Assembly (NCBI GenBank): GCA_900470285.1
Contig: UCAG01000009.1
Span: forward strand, 1 to 64,000
Direction of reading: 5' to 3'
Origin: Hyphomicrobiales bacterium
GTDB lineage: Bacteria; Pseudomonadota; Alphaproteobacteria; Rhizobiales; Rhizobiaceae
Length of the DNA: 64,000 bases
How positions within the stretch are numbered: the first letter of the stretch is position 1; every line of letters begins with the position of its first letter. Positions 24,975-34,227 of the stretch are shown in pieces. The notes under the pieces were generated by a model, which was not told the DNA's origin, searched no databases, and saw nothing but the letters and a program-made list of their open reading frames with translations. A program made the position numbers and the translations under genes.

Positions 24975-25973
24975 ATGACTGCTCCTATTCTTAAAGTTCA
25001 GGGCCTGACACTGGACATCCCCACCGCCGCGGGCACTCTTCATGCCGTGCGCAACATCAATCTCGAGGTTCAACCGGGCGAGACACTTTGCATTGTCGGT
25101 GAAAGCGGCTCTGGCAAATCGCTGACCTCGCTTGCGGTGATGGGGCTTTTGTCACCGGGTATTCAGCGTAATGCGACCGAAATGAGCTTTGACGGCATTG
25201 ACCTGCAAAAAGCCACAGCGCGGGAAATGCGTGCACTGCGCGGCAACCGCATGGCGATGATTTTTCAGGAGCCGATGACCAGCCTGAACCCTGCCTATAC
25301 GATCGGCAGTCAGCTGGCGGAAGCATTGCGCCTGCATAAATCTGTCAGCAAAGCTGAAGCACTGAAACGCGCTGCAGATCTTCTGCGTATGGTCGGGATT
25401 ACCGCCGCAGAAAGCCGTCTCAACCAATATCCGCATCAGCTTTCCGGTGGTTTGCGTCAGCGTATCATGATTGCAATGGCGCTGATGTGCGAGCCGGAAT
25501 TGCTGATCGCTGATGAACCGACAACCGCTCTGGACGTGACCATTCAGGCTCAGATTTTACGTCTTCTCAAAGACCTGCAGCAGAAAATGGGCATGGCGAT
25601 GATCCTGATTACCCATGATCTCGGCGTCGTTGCGCGTATCGCTGACAAGGTAGCCGTGATGTATGCCGGTGAACTGGTTGAGGCCGGTTCTGTCAGCGAA
25701 ATCTTCCGCAATCCTGCACATCCTTATACACGTGGGCTTCTGGACTGCATTCCGATACCGGGGCGCATTAAACGCGGAGAACGGTTGGGTACAATTCCGG
25801 GTATTGTGCCAAATCTGGTCGGTCGTCATACCGGCTGCATCTTCCGCGACCGCTGCCCTGAAGCGATTGAAGCCTGCACCGGCACCATCCCGCAGCGTGA
25901 TCTCTCCGCTCATCATAAATTACAGTGCATCCATGCAAACGGCATGCGTCAGCCTGCGGAGGCTTTGCTATGA
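24975..25973 (+). CDS. Peptide-type ABC transporter ATPase (DppD-like)
   Basis: ATPase of 332 residues from ATG 24975 (GAGGGAAAAA upstream). The frame extends upstream only inside the permease gene. Walker A G-E-S-G-S-G-K-S, the Q-loop region F-Q-E-P-M-T-S-L-N-P, signature L-S-G-G-L-R-Q-R and Walker B are present. The C-terminal oligopeptide-ABC extension carries the cysteine-rich G-C-I-F-R-D-R-C-P-E-A segment. Stop overlaps the DppF-like start. Confidence 0.92.
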   Translation: MTAPILKVQGLTLDIPTAAGTLHAVRNINLEVQPGETLCIVGESGSGKSLTSLAVMGLLSPGIQRNATEMSFDGIDLQKATAREMRALRGNRMAMIFQEPMTSLNPAYTIGSQLAEALRLHKSVSKAEALKRAADLLRMVGITAAESRLNQYPHQLSGGLRQRIMIAMALMCEPELLIADEPTTALDVTIQAQILRLLKDLQQKMGMAMILITHDLGVVARIADKVAVMYAGELVEAGSVSEIFRNPAHPYTRGLLDCIPIPGRIKRGERLGTIPGIVPNLVGRHTGCIFRDRCPEAIEACTGTIPQRDLSAHHKLQCIHANGMRQPAEALL

Positions 25974-26944
25974 GCCAGCCAGTTTTACAACTTCACAATG
26001 TGTCCAAAATCTATCAGGTGCGGCAGGGCTTTTTCTCCGGTAAAAAACCACTGGCAGCGGTCAGTGATGTTTCGCTGACGGTAGAGCGCGGCTCGGTTCT
26101 TGGGCTTGTCGGTGAATCCGGTTGCGGAAAATCAACGCTGGCTAAAATCCTGCTCGGATTGGAAAAACCGACCAGTGGACGTGTCGAAATTAACGGTGAA
26201 GACATCACCAAGCAAAATCGTTTTGAATTGTCGCGCCGTATTCAGCCAATCTTTCAGGACCCTTATTCCTCGCTCAATCCGCGCAAAACTATCCGTCAGA
26301 TCATTATGGCGCCGCTCGTGGTGCATAGTGTCGGCGATCAGGCATCGCGCGAAAAGAAGGTGAAGGAAATCATGGACGTCGTCGGGCTGCCTTCGCGTAT
26401 GCTCAACGCCTATCCGAACCAGATGTCCGGCGGCCAGCGCCAGCGTGTCGCGATTGCCCGTGCTCTGATCATGAAGCCTGAGATCGTTATCTGTGACGAA
26501 CCGACATCGGCACTCGATGTTTCCGTGCAGAGCCAGATTCTCAATCTGCTGGGTGACCTGCAGCGTGAGCTCGGTCTGACCTATCTGTTCATCAGCCATA
26601 ATCTGGCGGTTGTTGAATATCTCGCAACACGCGTTGCGGTGATGTATCTCGGGCGCATTGTTGAAGAACGTGAAACTGAAGACATTTTCCGCAATGCCCG
26701 CCACCCTTATTCACGGGCTTTGCTGGATTCCGTTCTGACACCGGAACCGGAACTCGGCGTACCGGACACACAGCTCGGCACAGAATATCCCAATCCGATC
26801 AATCCGCCTTCGGGTTGCGCCTTCCATCCGCGCTGCCCTGACCGCTTTACCCCCTGCGATCAATCCCGTCCTGTCTTGCAGGAAAGCGGCAGCGGTTGTG
26901 TCGCCTGCCACCTCTATACCAATGCCACTGCACTGCCTGCCTGA
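25970..26944 (+). CDS. Peptide-type ABC transporter ATPase (DppF-like)
   Basis: Second ATPase, 324 residues from ATG 25970 in an ATGA overlap with the preceding gene. Walker A G-E-S-G-C-G-K-S-T, F-Q-D-P-Y-S-S-L-N-P, signature M-S-G-G-Q-R-Q-R and Walker B I-V-I-C-D-E-P are intact, and the C-terminal C-A-F-H-P-R-C-P segment is typical of DppF/OppF. It completes a binding-protein-dependent importer whose receptor is encoded three genes further on. Confidence 0.92.
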   Translation: MSQPVLQLHNVSKIYQVRQGFFSGKKPLAAVSDVSLTVERGSVLGLVGESGCGKSTLAKILLGLEKPTSGRVEINGEDITKQNRFELSRRIQPIFQDPYSSLNPRKTIRQIIMAPLVVHSVGDQASREKKVKEIMDVVGLPSRMLNAYPNQMSGGQRQRVAIARALIMKPEIVICDEPTSALDVSVQSQILNLLGDLQRELGLTYLFISHNLAVVEYLATRVAVMYLGRIVEERETEDIFRNARHPYSRALLDSVLTPEPELGVPDTQLGTEYPNPINPPSGCAFHPRCPDRFTPCDQSRPVLQESGSGCVACHLYTNATALPA

Positions 26945-26962
26945 ACTGATTAAGGAACTGAA

Positions 26963-28546
26963 ATGCAAACCAGTCTTTCCCGAACGCAAGTTACTCGCAA
27001 GAATGTCATCCGCACTAAAGGCGGTGTCGTAGCAGCACAAAACAGCCGCGCAGCACAAATCGGTGCGGCAGTGCTTGCAGCAGGCGGCAATGCAATGGAT
27101 GCCGCAACGGCCGTTTCTTTCGCTATCGGTGTGCTTGAGCCGTGGATGTCCGGCCCTGCCGGTGGCGGCGCGATGATGGTTTGGGATGCAGCTTCCGGCA
27201 AAGCTCATGCCGTGACCTATGCCATGCGTGCGCCTGTGGAGCTGAACCCTGCCGATTATCCGCTTTCCGGTGCCGGTAAAAACTCCGATCTTTTCCCGTG
27301 GGAAGCCGTGGTCGGTGATCGCAATATCATGGGCGCAACTGCCGTTGCAGTGCCGGGTGTGGTCGACGGTATCGGTCAGGCACATGCACGCTGGGGCACC
27401 ATGCCTTGGGCAGAACTGCTGGCTCCGGCAATTAAACTCGCAAAAGAAGGCCTGCCGGTCGATTGGTACGCAGCGCTTGTTATCGCAGGCGCAACTCGTG
27501 AGCTGGCCAAAGATCCGGATGCCGCAGCGCTGTTTCTGGAAGACGGTCAATGGCCGATGATCAATGGCTGGACGAGCCTGTCCGACAAGCGCGTTGTTAT
27601 GTCCGGTTATGCACCTTCCCTGACCGAGCTGGCAGAACAGGGCTATCGCACATTCTATGAAGGCGATCTGGCACAGGCGCTCGTCAAAGATGTCCGCGCT
27701 AAGGGCGGCTCGCTGTCCATGCAGGATCTGCGTGATTACCGTGCAACCATTGCCGACCCGCTCAGCTTTAAGCGCGGCGATGCGACATTCTATGTCACAC
27801 CGCATCTGACCGCCGGCCCGACCATGAGACAAGCCTTTGAAGCCTTACCGGAAATCGGCAAAGGCCAGCCGGACGCTGATGCCTATACCGGCTACGCCAA
27901 AGCGCTGCGCCATGCCTATCAGCAGCGATTGGAAAATATGGGTGATGACGGTGAAGTGCCAAAAGCACCGGGCTGCACAACCCATTTTTCCGTAGTGGAT
28001 CGCCACGGCAATATGGTCTCGATGACACAGACTTTGCTGTCATTGTTCGGCTCAAAAGTCGTCTCGCCCTCCACCGGCTTTTTGCTCAATAACGGCATTA
28101 TGTGGTTCGACCCTGTGCAGGGCAAACCAAACTCCCTGCAACCGGGACGCCAGTGCCTGATGAATGTCTGCCCTGCCCTTGGTGAACAAGGCGAACGTCG
28201 CTTCGCCATTGGCGCATCAGGTGGGCGTAAGATTGTCTCTGCCGTTGCCCAGCTTTCCTCTTTCATCGTCGATTCCGGCATGGATATTGAAGGTGCTTTC
28301 CATCAGCCGCGTCTCGATATGTCTGCCGCCGATGTCATCATTGCTGATGACAGCCTGCCAACGGATACAATTGCGCAACTGAACAAAGTCGCCAGAACCG
28401 TCACCACACGCCGCACCGTCTGGCCTTTTGCCTTTGCCTGCCCTGCTGGTGTGATGCGTGAAGGTGATCTGAACTCCGGCTGCACCGAGATTATGTCGCC
28501 ATGGGGTGATGCGGTGACCGAGGAGGACAGCCATGACTTTGCGTGA
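26963..28546 (+). CDS. Gamma-glutamyltransferase family hydrolase, apparently cytoplasmic
   Basis: A 527-residue Ntn-hydrolase of the gamma-glutamyltranspeptidase family. The T-T-H-F-S-V-V-D motif (Thr339 as the probable autocleavage/nucleophile residue) and the later G-A-S-G-G-R-K-I oxyanion segment are visible, as is an N-terminal G-G-N-A-M-D-A-A-T-A-V. Classical GGT is periplasmic, but no signal peptide is present here, so the enzyme probably acts in the cytoplasm on imported compounds. Substrates could be gamma-glutamyl amides, glutathione-like peptides or N-acyl amino acids. It starts 18 bases after the transporter ATPase and overlaps the peptidase gene by 14 bases. Confidence 0.88.
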   Translation: MQTSLSRTQVTRKNVIRTKGGVVAAQNSRAAQIGAAVLAAGGNAMDAATAVSFAIGVLEPWMSGPAGGGAMMVWDAASGKAHAVTYAMRAPVELNPADYPLSGAGKNSDLFPWEAVVGDRNIMGATAVAVPGVVDGIGQAHARWGTMPWAELLAPAIKLAKEGLPVDWYAALVIAGATRELAKDPDAAALFLEDGQWPMINGWTSLSDKRVVMSGYAPSLTELAEQGYRTFYEGDLAQALVKDVRAKGGSLSMQDLRDYRATIADPLSFKRGDATFYVTPHLTAGPTMRQAFEALPEIGKGQPDADAYTGYAKALRHAYQQRLENMGDDGEVPKAPGCTTHFSVVDRHGNMVSMTQTLLSLFGSKVVSPSTGFLLNNGIMWFDPVQGKPNSLQPGRQCLMNVCPALGEQGERRFAIGASGGRKIVSAVAQLSSFIVDSGMDIEGAFHQPRLDMSAADVIIADDSLPTDTIAQLNKVARTVTTRRTVWPFAFACPAGVMREGDLNSGCTEIMSPWGDAVTEEDSHDFA

Positions 28547-29933
28547 AACTGTTATCAGCCGGATCGAAACCTATTTCGACAGCGGCACGATGAAATCCGA
28601 ACTGGCCACTTTGGTGAGCTATCCAACGGAAAGTCAGGTACCGGAGAGAAAACCTGTACTGGCAGATTATCTGAATACGGCTATCTCCCCACGTTTGCAG
28701 GCTGCGGGATTTGAGATCAAAATCTACAACAATCCGGTGGCTGAAGGCGGCCCCCTGATGATCGCCCATCGCATAGAAGACGCCGCCCTGCCGACTGTGC
28801 TGATCTATGGCCATGGTGATGTCATTCATGCGCAGACCGAACAATGGCGCGAAGGCCTGTCACCCTTCGTTTTGACCGAAGAAGGTGATCGTTGGTACGG
28901 GCGCGGTACAGCCGATAATAAAGTGCAGCATCTGATCAATATCGCTGCTCTTGAAGCCCTGATTGCCGTGCATGGCAAACTCGGCTTTAACGCCACTATT
29001 CTGCTGGAAATGGCTGAAGAAAACGGCTCTCCGGGGTTGCAGACCTTCTGCGCATCACACAAACAGGAACTCGCTGCCGATGTGCTGATTGCCTCCGACG
29101 GCCCGCGACTGCAACCGGACAGGGCGACTGTTTTCATGGGCGCACGCGGCGCCGTCACAGTTGATCTGATTGTTGAAAAACGCGATGGCGCGCATCATTC
29201 CGGCAACTGGGGCGGCTTGCTCGCTGATCCGGCAATGCGGCTTGTACAGGCGCTTGCGGCAATCACCGATGAACGCGGTCAGATCCGCATTCCTGAATGG
29301 CGGCCAACCAGCCTGACCGATAATATCCGCGCGGCACTCCGTGATTTGCCGGTGGATATGGAAACCGGCCCGAGCATTGATAAAGACTGGGGCGAAGCCG
29401 GTCTGACACCAGCCGAGCGGGTCTATGGCTGGAACAGTTTTGCCATTCTCGCCATGACATCCGGCGTGCCGGAGGCACCGGTCAATGCCATCTCCGGCAA
29501 GGCACGGGCAACCTGCCAGCTGCGTTATGTTGTCGGCACTGATGCAAACGACATTATACCCGCGCTACGCCGTCATCTCGATCAGCATGGTTATACGGAT
29601 GTCAAAATCGCCCGTCGCGAGGATGATGATTTTACCGCAACACGCCTTGATCCGGACCATCCGTGGGCACGCTTTGTCGCGCAGTCACTGACAGATACCT
29701 CCGGCAACCCGCCGCATATTCTGCCTAATCTCGGCGGCTCGCTGCCCAATGAGTGTTTCTCGGAGACGCTTGGCCTGCCGACCGTCTGGGTGCCGCATTC
29801 CTACCGAGCCTGTTCACAGCATGCACCTGATGAACATGTTCTGAAAAGCACTTGCCGTGATGCCTTGCGCTGCATGGCAGGGATATTTGCCGATATTGCT
29901 GAGGGCAAAAGCCCGCAGCCTTCAACCCGATAA
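28533..29933 (+). CDS. M20 family metallopeptidase (ArgE/DapE/carnosinase-like)
   Basis: A 466-residue zinc peptidase or deacylase of family M20. Metal ligands can be seen in order: Y-G-H-G-D-V (His), Y-G-R-G-T-A-D-N-K (bridging Asp), M-A-E-E-N-G-S (catalytic and metal-binding Glu pair) and a late C-terminal P-H-S-Y-R-A-C segment. The dimerisation domain carries R-D-G-A-H-H-S-G. Like its neighbour it has no signal peptide. It would split an amide bond in a dipeptide or N-acyl amino acid imported by the adjacent ABC system. It overlaps the transferase gene by 14 bases, implying coordinated synthesis. Confidence 0.88.
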   Translation: MTLRETVISRIETYFDSGTMKSELATLVSYPTESQVPERKPVLADYLNTAISPRLQAAGFEIKIYNNPVAEGGPLMIAHRIEDAALPTVLIYGHGDVIHAQTEQWREGLSPFVLTEEGDRWYGRGTADNKVQHLINIAALEALIAVHGKLGFNATILLEMAEENGSPGLQTFCASHKQELAADVLIASDGPRLQPDRATVFMGARGAVTVDLIVEKRDGAHHSGNWGGLLADPAMRLVQALAAITDERGQIRIPEWRPTSLTDNIRAALRDLPVDMETGPSIDKDWGEAGLTPAERVYGWNSFAILAMTSGVPEAPVNAISGKARATCQLRYVVGTDANDIIPALRRHLDQHGYTDVKIARREDDDFTATRLDPDHPWARFVAQSLTDTSGNPPHILPNLGGSLPNECFSETLGLPTVWVPHSYRACSQHAPDEHVLKSTCRDALRCMAGIFADIAEGKSPQPSTR

Positions 29934-29985
29934 CAACAAAAAAAATGCCTGACCTTTTTAACCTTGCGTCGAAGTGGAGCGACAC

Positions 29986-31515
29986 ATGAGCTTTCATAAG
30001 AATTTTGCAATTCTGGCTACCCTTACCGCCAGCCTTTATCTGGGTGTATCCGGTGCGGCACTGGCCGATAAGTCAGATGACACCGTCAATATCGCCTTTG
30101 CCAAAGAGCTGGACAACCCGAACACCTATTTCAGTTCAGCCCGCGAAAGCACCATTTTCGGCTATGCCGTCTGGGACACACTGGTTGAACGCGACCCGAA
30201 AACCCGCGAATGGGTCGGCAATCTGGCTGAGAGCTTCAAATGGGTTGATGATCTGACCCTTGAATTCAAACTGCGTCAGGGCGTGAAGTTCCATAACGGC
30301 GATGCTTTCGGTGCTGATGATGTTGTGTTTACGCTCAATCATTTCTCCGATCCGAAAACTCCGGTTGCCATGCCGAATACAGTGGCATGGATCAAAAATG
30401 CCGAGAAAGTTGATGACCAGACTGTTCTCGTGCATCTGAAAGCACCATTCCCTGCTGCGCTCGATTTCCTTGAAAGCGCCATTCAGATTTATCCGGCAAA
30501 ATATTATCAGGAAGTCGGCGATGCAGGCTTTTCCAAACAACCAATCGGCACCGGCCCTTATATGGTGGACAAGATCGAGCCAGGCAGCGGCTATACGCTG
30601 AAGGCTTTCCCTGACTATCATGACGGTGGCCCGCGTCAGAAACCACAAATCAAAAATGTGGAAGTCCGCAGCATTCCGGATACCAATACACAAATCGCGG
30701 AAATGATGTCCGGTTCCGTGGATTTCATCTGGCAGGTGCCTGAAGACCTCACACAGAAACTCAAAACCCGCGACAGTTTCAATGTGGTTCAGGGCGAAAC
30801 ATTGCGTTTCGGTTACATTTCCATGGATGTGTCCGGCCGTTCCAGTGCCGACACTCCGTTGAAAGATGTGCGCGTGCGTCAGGCGATCAATCATGCGATT
30901 GACCGTAAAGCCGTGCGTGATGCTTTCTTCGCGCCTTCCTCGCAGATCATCAATTCCATCTGCAGCCCGTTGCAATTTGGTTGTGAGCAGGATGTGACAT
31001 CCTACAACTTTGACCCTGCCAAGGCCAAAGAACTGCTGAAAGAAGCAGGCTATGAAAACGGCTTTACCACCACGATGTATTTCTATCGCGATAAAGCAGC
31101 CACTGAAGCTATGGCGCAGATGCTGGGCAATGTTGGCGTAAAGGTTGATCTGCAGATGCTGAAATATGCAGCACTCGCGGACAAACAGCTCAAAGGTGAA
31201 ATCCCGATGGGTTTTGTGACTTGGGGTTCCGGTTCAGTGGCTGATGCTTCCGCTTCAACTTCTAAATTCTTTGACGGCTCTGATATTGATGATGTCAAGA
31301 ATGCCGACCTGACAGCAACGCTCAAGCAGGCAGACACCACCACTGATCCAGAAAAGCGCAAAGAATTTTACAGCAAAGCCCTGCGCCAGATCGCTGATCA
31401 GGCCTATTGGGTACCGCTCTGGACCTACACAACCAATTATGTGATGGCGAAAGACCTGAACTTCACTCCTACACCGGATGAGTTCGTGCGTTTCTATGAC
31501 ATGAGCTGGAACTAA
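29986..31515 (+). CDS. Peptide-type ABC transporter substrate-binding protein (family 5)
   Basis: A 509-residue periplasmic receptor of the extracellular solute-binding family 5 (DppA/OppA). Signal peptide at 1-25 (cut after G-A-A-L-A), then V-N-I-A-F-A-K-E-L-D and a long two-lobed body with V-W-D-T-L-V-E-R-D-P near the start and V-R-Q-A-I-N-H-A-I-D-R in the C-lobe. ATG 29986 was chosen (GGAG upstream); a GTG four codons earlier is possible. This is the receptor for the DppBCDF-like subunits upstream. Ligand unknown, but the enzymes around it suggest a gamma-glutamyl, N-acyl or dipeptide compound. Confidence 0.9.
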   Translation: MSFHKNFAILATLTASLYLGVSGAALADKSDDTVNIAFAKELDNPNTYFSSARESTIFGYAVWDTLVERDPKTREWVGNLAESFKWVDDLTLEFKLRQGVKFHNGDAFGADDVVFTLNHFSDPKTPVAMPNTVAWIKNAEKVDDQTVLVHLKAPFPAALDFLESAIQIYPAKYYQEVGDAGFSKQPIGTGPYMVDKIEPGSGYTLKAFPDYHDGGPRQKPQIKNVEVRSIPDTNTQIAEMMSGSVDFIWQVPEDLTQKLKTRDSFNVVQGETLRFGYISMDVSGRSSADTPLKDVRVRQAINHAIDRKAVRDAFFAPSSQIINSICSPLQFGCEQDVTSYNFDPAKAKELLKEAGYENGFTTTMYFYRDKAATEAMAQMLGNVGVKVDLQMLKYAALADKQLKGEIPMGFVTWGSGSVADASASTSKFFDGSDIDDVKNADLTATLKQADTTTDPEKRKEFYSKALRQIADQAYWVPLWTYTTNYVMAKDLNFTPTPDEFVRFYDMSWN

Positions 31516-31595
31516 GCCTTATGAGGTCGCAGCCTGTGCTGCGACCTCACCGGCACTTTTCGTTTTCCCGCATACAGAAATTACAGAGATCAATC

Positions 31596-32732
31596 ATGTT
31601 ACTCCAGCCCTCGTCACAACTTCGTCCGAAGATCCGGATCGACAGCGCAGAATTACGTATTGTAGAGCTGAAACTCCTCAACCCGTTTCGCATTTCTACC
31701 GGCGTGGCAACCAAAAAAACCTTCCCACTTCTGATCCTGCGCAGCGGCAATATCGAAGGCTATGCGGAAGGTGTCTGTGATACCCTGCCTGATTATCTGC
31801 CGGAAACCACTGCTTCATCCATGATGATGATGCGGGATGTTTTTCTGCCGCAGATTATCGGCAAAGAATTCTCGACACCTTATGAATTAACCCAGATGAT
31901 GCGGCACTGGCGCGATCACCAGATGGCCAAAGCCTGTGTGGAGATGGCCTATTGGGATTTATGGTCTAAAACCCTCGGTCTGTCGCTGTCCCATGCGCTT
32001 GGCGGCACCCGCAAAGATGTTGAAGTTGGCGTATCACTGGGTATCAAGGAAATTCCGGAATCCTTGCTGGATGTCGAGCGACATGTTCAGCAGGGCTATC
32101 GCCGCATTAAGCTGAAAGTCATGCCGGGTCATGATCTGAAGCTTCTGGAAAAAGTACGCAACCGTTTCCCTGATATTCACCTGACCGTTGATGCGAACTG
32201 TGCCTATACACTGGCTGATCTCGCTTTGCTGCGCCAGTTCGATGATTTTGATCTGGATTATATTGAGCAACCTTTGGCATGGGATGATCTGCAGGATCAC
32301 GCAAAACTGCAATCCATGATGCGTACAGCCATTTGTCTGGACGAATGTATCCGCACACCGGAACTTTGCCGCAAAGCACTGGCCATTGATGCCGGCCGCG
32401 TGATCAATATCAAGGTCGGTCGTGTCGGCGGTCATGCCTATGCGCGCCAAATTCATGATATTTGTCAGGCGCATGATGTTCCGGTCTGGTGTGGCGGCAT
32501 GCTGGAATCCGGCATTGGTCGTGCCCATAATATTCATCTCTCGACGCTGGAGCAGTTCAAACGTCCGGGTGATACATCCTCTTCTTCGCGCTATTTCGAG
32601 CGGGATATTGTCTGTGAAAAGCTGGAAACCGAAAACGGCATTATGCCGATCCCGTCAAACGGGGCGGGTATCGGTGTCACGTTGGATTATGATTTCCTTG
32701 AGACCGTGACATTATCAAAAGAAGCGTTTTAA
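31596..32732 (+). CDS. Enolase-superfamily racemase, N-succinylamino acid racemase/OSBS-like
   Basis: A 378-residue member of the muconate-lactonizing subgroup of the enolase superfamily. Catalytic Lys172 and Lys174 (K-L-K), metal ligands Asp199, Glu224 and Asp249, and second-side Lys273 (I-K-V-G) are all readable. C-G-G-M-L-E-S-G-I-G-R-A-H-N and G-D-T-S-S-S-S-R-Y-F-E-R-D-I are the hallmark segments of the N-succinylamino acid racemase/o-succinylbenzoate synthase family. No menaquinone gene is nearby, so racemisation of an N-acyl amino acid is the likelier role. It closes the IclR-linked peptide transport cluster. ATG 31596 begins in a normal position, with a weak ribosome site. Confidence 0.85.
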   Translation: MLLQPSSQLRPKIRIDSAELRIVELKLLNPFRISTGVATKKTFPLLILRSGNIEGYAEGVCDTLPDYLPETTASSMMMMRDVFLPQIIGKEFSTPYELTQMMRHWRDHQMAKACVEMAYWDLWSKTLGLSLSHALGGTRKDVEVGVSLGIKEIPESLLDVERHVQQGYRRIKLKVMPGHDLKLLEKVRNRFPDIHLTVDANCAYTLADLALLRQFDDFDLDYIEQPLAWDDLQDHAKLQSMMRTAICLDECIRTPELCRKALAIDAGRVINIKVGRVGGHAYARQIHDICQAHDVPVWCGGMLESGIGRAHNIHLSTLEQFKRPGDTSSSSRYFERDIVCEKLETENGIMPIPSNGAGIGVTLDYDFLETVTLSKEAF

Positions 32733-32744
32733 GAAGAACCTGAT

Positions 32745-32777
32745 CCGGAGAAGTCAAAATCATTTTTACTTCTCCGG
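32745..32777 (+). terminator. Hairpin terminator after the racemase-like gene
   Basis: CCGGAGAAGT (32745-32754) pairs perfectly with ACTTCTCCGG (32768-32777) around a loop with short A and T runs. It probably ends the peptide-transport transcript. A canonical trailing T-run is absent. Confidence 0.55.
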
Positions 32778-32993
32778 TAGGTTGCAAAACGCTGGCATCG
32801 CATAGTTGCTCACACACGCAGGAGGCTGTTTTCTGCCTCTTGCATAAAGTTTTGAGCGTGAAATATCCGGCAATTAATTGCCTTGATACAATTATGCAAC
32901 ATATTGATTTTTATAGAAGAAGCCCCCTATTTCTGCGTTGGGAACATAAGCGGTTTCGATAAATATCTTCAGGGTCTAGTTCTGGAGATAAAA

Positions 32994-34163
32994 ATGAAAA
33001 CAAAATTAATTTTACTTAGTTCCGCCGCAGCTCTGCTCACAGGATCGGCAGCATTTGCCGCGGATCCGGTTGTCGCACCGGAACCTGAAGCCGTTGAATA
33101 TGTCCGTGTTTGTGATGCTTACGGACAAGGATATTTCTACATTCCGGGTACTGAAACCTGCCTGCGCATTCACGGCTATGTCCGCTATGATCTCACGGGC
33201 GGCGACGATGTTTACGGACGCGGTTTTGAAGCTCGTGACGGCAAACTCTTTGCAAAGAACAACAAGCGTGACAACTATGAAGGTCTGGCTCGGTTCGCCC
33301 TGAAATTCAGTACCGCTTCTGAGACCGAGCTTGGCACGCTGAAAACCTATGCGGAAGCACGGTTTCAGTGGAAAGACGGTAAGGATGATAAATCTTCCGG
33401 CACATTACGCTTCGGCTATATAGAGCTTGGCGGCCTTCGGGTCGGTTTGGATGAGTCCGCTTTTGTTACCTTCCCCGGCTATCTCGGTAATGTCATGAAT
33501 GATGATGTGATCCTTGCCGGTGGCTACCGTACCGGTTTGATTAGTTATACTGTCACCGGTGAAAATGGTTTGTCAGCCATTCTCTCCGTAGAACAGGGCG
33601 GGAATAGCGATATTGATGACGTACCATCCGATTGGGCCGGTGAAAAATGGGGCGCCACAATTCAAGACTACACGCCGCATGTCGTTGGTGGTCTGCGTTA
33701 TGCACAAGGCTGGGGTTCGCTCACTGCTGTCGCCGCCTATGATGCCCGTAATAAAGAATGGGCAGGAAAAGTCCGCGGCGATCTGAATGTCACCGACCAG
33801 TTTTCCGTCTGGGCAATGGGTGGTTATAAGTCCAACAAGGATAATTATATCAATGTTCTGAATGATGATAATCAGGTCATCGGCCAGATTCGCGCCGTCA
33901 GCAGCTTCTACGGCACATGGGGCGGAGACTGGGCAGTATGGGGTGGTGCAGCCTATAAGCTGACCCCGCAGGCAGTCCTGAATGCCCAGCTTGCCTATGA
34001 TGCTTCCAAAACATTCGCCGCATCAGCAAATGTATCATACGAATTGGTGCCCGGATTTGCGATCACACCGGAAGTTTCCTACACCAAATGGAAAGATGAA
34101 AAATCCATCCAGAACGGCAAAAATGCAGTTCAGGGTATGATCCGTTTCCAGCGCAGTTTCTGA
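32994..34163 (+). CDS. Alphaproteobacterial porin (Omp2/porin_2 family)
   Basis: A 389-residue outer-membrane porin. The signal peptide runs to Ala22 (A-A-F-A). The mature protein begins [10 protein letters not shown] and quickly shows [24 protein letters not shown] segments, the diagnostic start of Brucella/Bartonella porins with its two cysteines. Many amphipathic strands follow, ending in R-F-Q-R-S-F with the terminal Phe needed for barrel assembly. TGGAGAT precedes the ATG; the upstream frame extension is not credible. Trimeric general diffusion of small hydrophilic solutes. The upstream gap (32778-32993) is AT-rich and should hold its promoter. Confidence 0.95.
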   Translation: MKTKLILLSSAAALLTGSAAFAADPVVAPEPEAVEYVRVCDAYGQGYFYIPGTETCLRIHGYVRYDLTGGDDVYGRGFEARDGKLFAKNNKRDNYEGLARFALKFSTASETELGTLKTYAEARFQWKDGKDDKSSGTLRFGYIELGGLRVGLDESAFVTFPGYLGNVMNDDVILAGGYRTGLISYTVTGENGLSAILSVEQGGNSDIDDVPSDWAGEKWGATIQDYTPHVVGGLRYAQGWGSLTAVAAYDARNKEWAGKVRGDLNVTDQFSVWAMGGYKSNKDNYINVLNDDNQVIGQIRAVSSFYGTWGGDWAVWGGAAYKLTPQAVLNAQLAYDASKTFAASANVSYELVPGFAITPEVSYTKWKDEKSIQNGKNAVQGMIRFQRSF

Positions 34164-34170
34164 TAATTGA

Positions 34171-34195
34171 CGGCGGGCGCAATCCCGCCGTTTTC
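34171..34195 (+). terminator. Intrinsic terminator after the porin
   Basis: CGGCGGG-CGCAAT-CCCGCCG (34171-34190) followed by TTTTC, a compact canonical terminator directly after the porin stop. Confidence 0.85.
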
Positions 34196-34227
34196 TACCC
34201 TTGGGCCCGCCGTTTTCTACCCTTGGG
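34184..34227. repeat. Perfect 22-bp tandem duplication spanning the porin terminator and the end of hutC
   Basis: Positions 34184-34205 and 34206-34227 are identical. The first copy contains the distal arm and T-run of the porin terminator. The second contains the last codons and the stop of the convergent hutC gene. The arrangement looks like a recent slippage event that copied the arm plus hutC tail. Confidence 0.9.
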
